From NCBI GenBank assembly GCA_050485745.1, contig JBJHBY010000181.1:1-7304 (forward strand): DNA of 7,304 bases, in the 5' to 3' direction. Below, one piece after another: positions 1 through 5,245 of the stretch. Within the stretch, counting starts at the first letter, position 1. Every line of letters begins with the position of its first letter. The position numbers and the translations under genes were made by a program. This DNA is from JBJHBY01 sp050485745. GTDB taxonomy: Bacteria > Pseudomonadota > Gammaproteobacteria > Pseudomonadales > CAMLJR01. A model generated the notes under the pieces. It saw nothing but the letters and a program-made list of their open reading frames with translations. It had not been told where the DNA came from and did no database searches.

Positions 1-527
1 ACCTGCGGCTGCACGATCGCTACCGGGTGGGCGAGGTCAACCAGGGCTGGACCCTGATCACCGGCCAGCTCAACCGCGAGCGCCTGTCCCTGGTGACCCA
101 CGGCCAGGTGGCTTCCCTCTATGAGGAGGTGCGGGACTGGGCGGCGCAGACCCGCGCTGGCGGGCGCCGGGTACTGGACCAGCCCTGGGTGCGCCACAAC
201 CTGGCCAGGGTCAAGGTCGGGCTGGAGGCGCTGAAGCTGATCTGCTGGCGCCAGGCCTGGGCCATGACCCACGGCAGTCTCGGCATGGCCGAGGCGTCGG
301 CGGCCAAAGTCTACGGCACCGAGCTGTTCGTCGAGATCTACCGGCGCCTGCTCGAGGTCCTGGGGCAGGCGGGTACCCTGGCCGCGGGCTCCCCCGGTGC
401 CCTCCTGGCCGGCAAGCTGGAGCACCGTTATCGCTGCGGTTCGATTCTGACCTTTGGTGGTGGTACCAACGAGGTACAGCGCGAGATCATCGCCGCCGCC
501 GGCCTGTCCATGCCACGCGGCCGCTGA
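1..527 (+). CDS. Acyl-CoA dehydrogenase, C-terminal part (5' end outside window); probable catalytic subunit
   Basis: The reading frame is open from base 3, so the gene begins upstream; 174 codons of a protein usually near 390 residues are present. It would oxidise an acyl-CoA to the 2-enoyl-CoA using FAD. The visible part is the C-terminal helical domain. It opens with VGEVNQGW and LNRERLSLV, typical of the helix that carries the catalytic Glu in isovaleryl- and long-chain acyl-CoA dehydrogenases; that Glu codon is at 78-80. Near the end it has FGGGTNEVQREI, where medium-chain-type enzymes have Glu before Gly-Thr; here that position is Gly, as in the long-chain/isovaleryl type. The usual R-x-x-FG motif is replaced by a divergent segment (about 160-190), and the usual Gly-Gly loop by EVLGQAGTL, as in members of two-subunit enzymes. 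The next gene starts 23 nt downstream and encodes a second dehydrogenase-like chain, so an operon and complex are likely. The substrate is unknown. Confidence 0.93.
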   Translation, partial: LRLHDRYRVGEVNQGWTLITGQLNRERLSLVTHGQVASLYEEVRDWAAQTRAGGRRVLDQPWVRHNLARVKVGLEALKLICWRQAWAMTHGSLGMAEASAAKVYGTELFVEIYRRLLEVLGQAGTLAAGSPGALLAGKLEHRYRCGSILTFGGGTNEVQREIIAAAGLSMPRGR

Positions 528-550
528 GCCTCGATCCCGGGAGAATGACC

Positions 551-1666
551 ATGGATTTCAGTTATCGTGAAGAACAACGGGATCTGGCCGATCTGGCCGA
601 TCGCATTCTCGCCGAGCAGGCGGCACCGGAGCGCCTGCGCGAACTGGAGCGGCGGGGAGAGGCCTGGGATCCGGCACTGTGGCGCACCCTGGGCGAGGCT
701 GGACTGCTCGGCGTCTCCCTGCCCGAGTCCTGTGGCGGCCTGGACCAGGGGTTCGAGAGCCTGGGCCTGCTGCTGGAGATGGGCGGCCGTCACGTCGCGC
801 CGGTACCGCTGTTGCCGGCCCTGGTGGCTGCGGCACTGCCCCTGGCGCGTTTTGGTAGCGCAATCCAGACTGAGGCCTTTCTGCCGGGGCTGGTGCGGGG
901 CGAAACCCTGCTGACCGCGGCGATGATCGAGCCCGACAATGAAGATCCGCTGCGGCCTTCGACCCGGGCCAGCCGCGATGGCGACGGCTGGCGCCTGGAC
1001 GGGGTCAAGCACTGTGTGCCCTTTGCCGAGCAGGCACAGCGGGTGCTGCTGGCGGCCGAGGCGGACGGTGAGCGGCTGGTACTGCTGCTGGACCCGGGAG
1101 CTCCGGGGGTGACCCTGCAGGCCCAGCAATCGACCGCTGGCGAGCCGCAATACCGGCTGCTGCTGGATGCCGTGCCGGTGGACGCGAAAGCCATCATTAC
1201 CCGGGGTGCGACGGCGGACGCATTGCTTGACTGGCAGCTGCAACATGTTCGTGCCGCCATCTGCGCCATGGCGGTCGGCGTGGCCGAGCGCATGCTGCGC
1301 ATGACCGCCAGCTACACCAGTGAGCGACAGCAGTTCGGGCGCCCCATCGCCAGTTTCCAGGCCGTGGGTCAGCGCGCCGCGGATGCCTATATCGACCTGG
1401 AATGTTTGCGCCTGGTCACCTGGCAGGCCCTGTCACGACTGGAGCGGGAGGGGGATGACGCGGCCGAGGCGGTGCTGGTGGCCAAGATCTGGTGTGGCGA
1501 TGTCTGCCATCGGGTCAGTCAGGCGGCACAGCACCTGCATGGGGGTATCGGCGTGGATCGCGACTATCCGCTGTTCCGCTACTGCCTCTGGGCACGGCAG
1601 CTGGAGCTGACCCTGGGCAGCAGCCAGGCACTGACCGAGGCGCTCGGGGAGGTGTTGGCGGCTTGA
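551..1666 (+). CDS. Acyl-CoA dehydrogenase family protein, probable non-catalytic partner subunit
   Basis: A 371-residue protein of normal family length. I start it at ATG 551 because GGGAGA (539-544) lies 6 nt upstream; the in-frame ATG at 545 directly abuts that element and is unlikely. Residues 1-115 form the N-terminal helical domain, about 120-210 the beta domain, and the rest the C-terminal helical domain. Clear signatures are YTSERQQFGRPI (255-266), which contacts FAD in relatives, and QHLHGGIGVDRDYP (327-340). Both positions that can carry the catalytic base are substituted: the long-chain-type site reads LQHVRAA (Val233 in place of Glu), and the medium-chain-type site reads TLGSSQ (Leu355 in place of Glu). 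The preceding gene keeps one of them. I infer an alpha2-beta2-type enzyme like the mycobacterial FadE pairs of steroid side-chain degradation, this chain supporting FAD binding. Steroid or other branched acyl-CoA substrates are a guess. Confidence 0.93.
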   Translation: MDFSYREEQRDLADLADRILAEQAAPERLRELERRGEAWDPALWRTLGEAGLLGVSLPESCGGLDQGFESLGLLLEMGGRHVAPVPLLPALVAAALPLARFGSAIQTEAFLPGLVRGETLLTAAMIEPDNEDPLRPSTRASRDGDGWRLDGVKHCVPFAEQAQRVLLAAEADGERLVLLLDPGAPGVTLQAQQSTAGEPQYRLLLDAVPVDAKAIITRGATADALLDWQLQHVRAAICAMAVGVAERMLRMTASYTSERQQFGRPIASFQAVGQRAADAYIDLECLRLVTWQALSRLEREGDDAAEAVLVAKIWCGDVCHRVSQAAQHLHGGIGVDRDYPLFRYCLWARQLELTLGSSQALTEALGEVLAA

Positions 1667-1690
1667 ATCGAGGGTTCTGGCCATGGCCTG

Positions 1691-1712
1691 AACTGTGACC
1701 TGGGTCACGCTA
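1691..1712 (+). promoter_or_regulatory. CRP/Vfr-type operator
   Basis: The sequence TGTGACCTGGGTCACG (1694-1709) fits TGTGA-N6-TCACA except for the last base, and its core GTGACC-TG-GGTCAC is a perfect inverted repeat. The extended 22-bp window matches the E. coli CRP consensus at about 15 positions. The centre is 1701.5. It lies after the dehydrogenase stop and before the chalcone/TonB gene, about 61.5 bp upstream of the start of transcription inferred from TATAAG at 1751-1756, which is the classic class I spacing. No T-run follows, so it is not a terminator. Regulator identity is inferred from the motif alone. Confidence 0.6.
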
Positions 1713-1748
1713 ATGGGGTGGCCCGGGGCAAGCTCCCGGTTTATCGAC

Positions 1749-1764
1749 TATATAAGGTGACATA
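1749..1764 (+). promoter_or_regulatory. Candidate -10 region for the chalcone/TonB-domain gene
   Basis: TATATAAG (1749-1756) is an AT-rich island in GC-rich DNA and offers TATAAG at 1751-1756 as a -10 hexamer. No good -35 is seen 16-18 nt upstream (the area reads GGGGCAAGC). This fits an activator-dependent promoter served by the CRP-like site just upstream. The start of transcription would be near 1762-1764, giving a leader of about 30 nt. Confidence 0.45.
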
Positions 1765-1792
1765 ACAGTGAATGATCGGGAGTGGATCATCC

Positions 1793-3085
1793 ATGAAGAC
1801 GATGATGTGGAAAGGCGTCGTCGGCTGTGTGCTGGCGTTGTGCCTGGGTACGGCGCGGGCGGATGCCGCGCTGTCTCTGAACGGGGTTTCGGACTTCGTT
1901 GAGCTGCGGCGGTCATTTTATCTTGCGGCGCTGTTCCTGGAGCGGCCGGGCAGTGATGCCGAGGTGATTCTCGCCAGCGACCAGCCCAAACAGATGGTGA
2001 TCAAGGTGACCGCTGATCGCTGGTCGCCCATGCGCTTTTCCAGCCAGTGGAGCCGGGCACTGATCATCAACAATGACGCCGCCGAACTGGAGCGCCATGG
2101 CGATGCGGTGATCGAGTTCAACAACCTGCTGCAGGATGACCTGGTCTACGGTGATGAGCTCGTGATTACCCGGGCGCGCGACGGCAGCACAAGGGTGGAA
2201 CTCAACGGTGAGGAAGCCTTCAGCGTCGCCCGGCCCGGTTTTACTGAAGTATTGCTGCGTACCTGGATCGGGCCTCGTCCGCCCTCGTCGGATTTCCGGC
2301 AGCAGCTGCTGGGGCAGAGCCGCGATGCCGAGCTGGTGAGCCGCTACTGGGGTCTCGCCCCGGCGGAGGAGCGCGAGGAGCTGGTCAGTTACTGGCGCAG
2401 TGGCGCTCCATCCGAGCCGGAGCGCCCCGCAGCGGCGGTCGCGGCAGCGACTGCCTCAACTGCTGCTGTCCCCACTGTCGCGACGCCAGCGCCCTTGCCT
2501 GAGTCGTCCGCTACCGTGGTCCGCGCCGCGCGCACGCCGGTGCAGCCTGAGGATCTCGAGCCGGAGGTTGCCGAGGCACCTGCAGCGGACGAGCCCCCTG
2601 CTGCCGCCACCGCGACGGTGGAGCGCCCGGTGTTGCTGGAGCCCGTGGAAAGTGTCGCCCAGCGGCTGGATCCGGTGGAGCCCCCCTTGACCGAGCGCCC
2701 CGGCAGCATGACCGTGGCCGCCGCGGTGCCCGAGGTATTCGACGACGCCGAGCCCCTGCAGGTTGAGCGCCGTCTCAGCGCCGAAGAGGAGGACGCGCTG
2801 GTTCAGCTCTACCAGAATCTGGTGGTGCGCAAGATCCTTGCCAATGTGGAGTACCCGGGCATTGCCCTGCGCCGCAATCTTCAGGGCATGGTGCAGCTGC
2901 GCGTCACTGTGGACCGCAGCGGCCAGATTCTCGGCATCGAGGACATGGACATCACCCGCCATGCGGTACTGAATGACGCCGCCCGGGATGCGGTGATGCG
3001 CACTGACAGTTTCCCCAGGGTGCCTGCGGCGCTGCCTGGCGATCGCATTGAGGTGCAGGTGCCGATCCGTTTCCGCCTGCAATGA
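1793..3085 (+). CDS. Exported chalcone-isomerase-like domain fused to TonB C-terminal domain
   Basis: A 430-residue protein. ATG 1793 is chosen because GGAG (1779-1782) lies 10 nt upstream and the product then opens with a signal peptide: Lys2 and Lys7, a hydrophobic stretch GVVGCVLALCLG (8-19), and TARADA with likely cleavage after Ala23 or Ala25. An ATG 7 codons earlier lacks a good binding site. Residues about 26-176 match the bacterial chalcone isomerase-like (Chalcone_3) family: LNGVSDFVELRRSFYLAAL, a basic Met/Arg strand, RVELNGE, then LLRTWIGPRPPSSDFRQQLLG. In bacteria this family is of unclear function, and isomerase activity should not be assumed. Residues about 205-325 are a Pro/Ala/Glu-rich linker. 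Residues about 340-430 are a TonB C-terminal domain: YPGIALRRNLQGMVQLRVTV, DRSG, FPRVP and final IEVQVPIRFRLQ. No anchor other than the signal segment is present, and no ExbB/ExbD gene adjoins. It may act in the periplasm or stay tethered by an uncleaved signal. Confidence 0.88.
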   Translation: MKTMMWKGVVGCVLALCLGTARADAALSLNGVSDFVELRRSFYLAALFLERPGSDAEVILASDQPKQMVIKVTADRWSPMRFSSQWSRALIINNDAAELERHGDAVIEFNNLLQDDLVYGDELVITRARDGSTRVELNGEEAFSVARPGFTEVLLRTWIGPRPPSSDFRQQLLGQSRDAELVSRYWGLAPAEEREELVSYWRSGAPSEPERPAAAVAAATASTAAVPTVATPAPLPESSATVVRAARTPVQPEDLEPEVAEAPAADEPPAAATATVERPVLLEPVESVAQRLDPVEPPLTERPGSMTVAAAVPEVFDDAEPLQVERRLSAEEEDALVQLYQNLVVRKILANVEYPGIALRRNLQGMVQLRVTVDRSGQILGIEDMDITRHAVLNDAARDAVMRTDSFPRVPAALPGDRIEVQVPIRFRLQ

Positions 3086-3122
3086 GATGATGTGAGCTGC
3101 ATGGCAGCAAATACAAAAGCTG

Positions 3123-3162
3123 AAAAAAGGGGGCTGGTCATGTGACCAGCCCCCTTTTTTTT
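3123..3162. terminator. Bidirectional intrinsic terminator
   Basis: A perfect hairpin: six A, GGGGGCTGGTC, loop ATGT region, GACCAGCCCCC, then eight T (3155-3162). The A-run on the left makes a U-run for the opposite strand, so it can stop both the chalcone/TonB gene (stop at 3085) and the convergent DUF4168 gene (stop at 3203). Confidence 0.95.
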
Positions 3163-3202
3163 GCGGCAGCGATTGCGGTCGCTGTATTGCCTGCCAGGGT
3201 GA

Positions 3203-3607
3203 TCAGTTCATGCCATCAATGCGCTGGCGCAGCTGCGGATCCTGCTGCATGGCTACGGCAATGGCGTTGTAGGTTGTGACCTCAAGGCCGGCGTCCTCAA
3301 CTTGCTCGACCATCTTGTCGGTGGCCTCGGCCTGCAGTTGCTGGGCCTGGTCGGGGTCCTGCACGCCGCCGAGCTTCTCGGAGTAGTCCGCGCGAACCTT
3401 CTCCACGCCCTCCCGGGCCTGTGCGAATTTCTCGAGATCCCTGTCGCTGAACTCTGCCGGCGCGGCCTGGTACTGCTGCTCCTGTTGCGGATAGCCCTGT
3501 TGCTGCTGTGGGGGCTGCCCTTGTTGCTGGCCGCCCTGTGCCTGGGCGAGGGCTCCCGCAGAGGCAAACAGGCTGGCGGCGAGCAGGGTTGCAAGTGGCA
3601 TACGCAT
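3203..3607 (-). CDS. DUF4168 family periplasmic protein with Gln-rich N-terminal segment
   Basis: A 134-residue protein. The start at 3607 is supported by AGGAG 8 nt upstream (3616-3620). Residues 1-22 are a signal peptide (MRMPLATLLAASLFASAGALAQ; likely cleavage after ALA or AQA). Residues 24-47 are Gln/Pro/Tyr-rich low complexity (GGQQQGQPPQQQQGYPQQEQ). Residues about 50-131 fit DUF4168: FSDRDLEKFAQA, a helical stretch with DPDQAQQLQAEA, then VEDAGLEVTTYNAIA and a final DPQLRQRI. There are no Cys and almost no His, so an obvious metal site is lacking. It is probably soluble in the periplasm. Its function is unknown; the helical, Gln-rich make-up would suit a chaperone-like or binding role, but this is speculation. 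It is divergent from the kinase-regulator pair and preceded by a sigma-54-type promoter, so it is the likely output of that system. Confidence 0.88.
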   Translation of the reverse strand: MRMPLATLLAASLFASAGALAQAQGGQQQGQPPQQQQGYPQQEQQYQAAPAEFSDRDLEKFAQAREGVEKVRADYSEKLGGVQDPDQAQQLQAEATDKMVEQVEDAGLEVTTYNAIAVAMQQDPQLRQRIDGMN

Positions 3608-3644
3608 GGTTTCAGCTCCTTCATCGGTTTTGGCACAGGGATTG

Positions 3645-3662
3645 TTGCGGAAACCGTGCCAA
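3645..3662 (-). promoter_or_regulatory. Sigma-54 (-24/-12) promoter for the DUF4168 gene
   Basis: On the minus strand the sequence is TTGGCACGGTTTCCGCAA. It matches YTGGCACGrNNNTTGCW at every fixed position except TT (here CC) before the GC, and the invariant GG and GC have the exact 10-bp gap. Four A residues precede it, as the consensus prefers. Transcription would start near 3635, leaving a 28-nt leader that contains the AGGAG at 3620-3616. The nearby regulator has a GAFTGA motif, needed to activate sigma-54. Confidence 0.72.
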
Positions 3663-3677
3663 TTTTAATTTTATCTT

Positions 3678-3690
3678 TAATATTATGATT
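3678..3690 (-). promoter_or_regulatory. IHF-like binding site
   Basis: On the minus strand AATCATAATATTA matches WATCARNNNNTTR at all but one fixed position (T for R). It lies about 50 bp upstream of the inferred sigma-54 start and between that promoter and the possible enhancer dyads, where IHF commonly bends sigma-54 promoters. The surrounding tract 3661-3704 has only three G/C in 44 bases, in strong contrast with its neighbours, so chance matches are easier here. Confidence 0.45.
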
Positions 3691-3708
3691 TTTATAGATT
3701 TTTTGTTA

Positions 3709-3731
3709 GGTCGTCCGCTTGCGGGCTTGCC
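3709..3731. promoter_or_regulatory. Possible activator dyads (or weak sigma-54 promoter) in the divergent region
   Basis: Two adjoining short dyads share GCTTGC: CCGC-TT-GCGG (3715-3724) and GGC-TT-GCC (3724-3731). They sit about 80-96 bp upstream of the inferred DUF4168 start, a normal distance for an NtrC-type enhancer. An alternative reading is a plus-strand -12 element: GG at 3709-3710 and TTGC at 3719-3722 have the exact sigma-54 spacing and would start transcription near 3734, 30 nt before the kinase, but the -24 half (TAGGTCGT) is poor. Confidence 0.3.
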
Positions 3732-3763
3732 GTTACATGCCAGGATATGTGTCAATATGACCC

Positions 3764-5245
3764 ATGTATCCTTTTGACCGCTCCGTACAAGCTTCCGGGG
3801 GCCACCCGCGAGTCGGGATCAAGGCCACACTGTTCCTGCGTGTGGCATTGCCCCTGCTGCTGATTCTGGCGGGCCTGGTCTACGCCGGGCTCGCCGCGGT
3901 CGAGTCCATTGCCGAGCGTCGCCTGCAGCGTGACATCGAGCTGGTCACCCGCGCCATTCGAGTCACCGTCAGCAGTGCTCTGGAGCAGGGCGATACTGCG
4001 GCCCTGGGCAGCAGCCTGGAATCAGTGTTTCGCATGGGGCAGGTCTACGGCGCCTATGTGTTCAACGCCGATGGCGAACTGCTGGTGGCCCGGGGTGCGG
4101 TGGAGCCTGGCAGCGGCGAGGCGGTGCGTCTCAGCCGGATTACCGCCACCGAAGAGGGGCGCGATCAGGGGGTCTATGAGCGCATCAGCGGCCGTCATGT
4201 GTACTCCTTTTTCGTGCCCCTGTTCGACCGCGCCGGCCAGCCCAGTGGCCTGCTCCAGGTGACGCGCCGGCACAGTGATTTCGAGCGCGAGTTCCAGCAA
4301 TTGCGGCAGTGGGCCTGGCTGTTGTTCGGTGCGCTCACCCTGCTGGTGGTTGGCGCCCTGCACGTGGCCCACGAACGCGCCATTGGTGTGCATGTCCGAC
4401 AGCTGCTGGCAAGTATGCGGCGGGTGCGGGAGGGCGACCGCCGCCATCGCGCCGAGGCCACTGGCCCTGGTGAGCTGCGCACCCTGGCCGAGGAACTCAA
4501 CCGCATGTTGGACGCGATACGCAAGGCACAGGCGCGGGCCCTGCGGCAGCGACGCGAGCGCCAGAGTCTGCGCCGACAACTGCGGGAGTCACGCCGCATG
4601 GCGGAGTTGGGGCAGTTGTCTTCCGGGGTGGCTCACGAGTTGGGTGCCCCCCTCAGCGTCGTCGATGGTCGGGCACAGCGGTTGGCGCGGCGCATCGAGG
4701 ATGCCGACGCCAGCCGCGAGCTGGATCAGATTCGCGAACAGGTGGCGCGCATGGCGGCGATCGTGCGGCAGCTGCTTGATTTTGGTCGTTCCTCCCGGGC
4801 TGCGCGGCAGACTCGCCCGGTGGTCGACTGGGTGCAGCGTGCCATGGCGCTCGAGGCGGGCTCGGGGCGAGTGCGTCTCGACGGGCCGCCGGACCTGTTG
4901 CTGCAGGGCGACGGTCTGCGCCTTGAGCATGCCCTGGCCAACCTCGTGCGCAATGCGTTCCAAGCCTGTCCTGCGGGGCCGGTGGCCATCAGCTGGTGTG
5001 ACGCGGGGGATGGCTTTGTACAGATTGCGGTTGAGGACGGCGGCCCCGGTATCCCCCTTGAGCTTCGGCACCAGGTGTTCGAGCCGTTCTTTACCTCGCG
5101 CGGCGAGGAGGGCGGTACCGGCCTGGGCATGGCGATCGCGCGCTCCGTTGTCCGCGAGCATGGCGGTGAAATCAGTATCGGCGACAGTCGCCTGGGCGGC
5201 GCGCGCATCGAGCTGCGCCTGCCCCTGGCTGGAGATTCGGAATGA
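3764..5245 (+). CDS. Membrane sensor histidine kinase (NtrB/ZraS-like architecture)
   Basis: A 493-residue kinase partner of the following regulator. ATG 3764 is the only reasonable start: a stop lies in frame at 3758-3760 and the first membrane helix begins soon after, although no good ribosome binding site is seen (AGGA at 3742 is 18 nt away). Order of parts: membrane helix about 22-46; periplasmic region about 47-182, with YGAYVFNADGELLVARG reminiscent of a Cache/PDC-type sensor; membrane helix about 183-203; HAMP about 204-255; basic coiled coil; dimerisation domain with the H-box SSGVAHELGAPL, phospho-acceptor His291; ATPase domain with N-box NLVRNA (394-399), G1 DGGPGI (425-430), F-box FEPFFTS (439-445) and G2 GGTGLGM (450-456). 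All catalytic boxes are intact. The signal is unknown. Its stop overlaps the regulator start (ATGA), indicating translational coupling. Confidence 0.95.
   Translation: MYPFDRSVQASGGHPRVGIKATLFLRVALPLLLILAGLVYAGLAAVESIAERRLQRDIELVTRAIRVTVSSALEQGDTAALGSSLESVFRMGQVYGAYVFNADGELLVARGAVEPGSGEAVRLSRITATEEGRDQGVYERISGRHVYSFFVPLFDRAGQPSGLLQVTRRHSDFEREFQQLRQWAWLLFGALTLLVVGALHVAHERAIGVHVRQLLASMRRVREGDRRHRAEATGPGELRTLAEELNRMLDAIRKAQARALRQRRERQSLRRQLRESRRMAELGQLSSGVAHELGAPLSVVDGRAQRLARRIEDADASRELDQIREQVARMAAIVRQLLDFGRSSRAARQTRPVVDWVQRAMALEAGSGRVRLDGPPDLLLQGDGLRLEHALANLVRNAFQACPAGPVAISWCDAGDGFVQIAVEDGGPGIPLELRHQVFEPFFTSRGEEGGTGLGMAIARSVVREHGGEISIGDSRLGGARIELRLPLAGDSE

Noticed and set aside
545..550. Upstream ATG of the second dehydrogenase
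   Set aside because: It directly abuts the GGGAGA element; ATG 551 has correct spacing and gives the usual N-terminus.
428..1246. Long minus-strand open frame of 272 codons opposite the dehydrogenase genes
   Set aside because: It spans two well-supported plus-strand genes, has no recognisable domain and is rich in Gln/Arg/Pro as expected of an antisense frame in GC-rich DNA.
1679..1688. GGCCATGGCC palindrome after the second dehydrogenase gene
   Set aside because: The 2-nt loop cannot form a hairpin and no T-run follows, so it is not a terminator; it is probably chance in GC-rich DNA.
1820..1850. Possible lipobox in the chalcone/TonB protein signal (VVGC at residues 9-12)
   Set aside because: The Cys comes after only about four hydrophobic residues, too early for a lipoprotein signal, and the later Cys17 is preceded by Leu.
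3631..3648. Plus-strand TGGCAC followed by TTGC as a sigma-54 promoter
   Set aside because: GG and GC are 3 bp too far apart; the exact spacing is found only on the minus strand.
3302..3688. Plus-strand open frame, Leu-rich, opposite the DUF4168 gene
   Set aside because: The Leu runs are the complement of the Gln codons of the DUF4168 protein, and the DUF4168 frame has a signal peptide, binding site and promoter.
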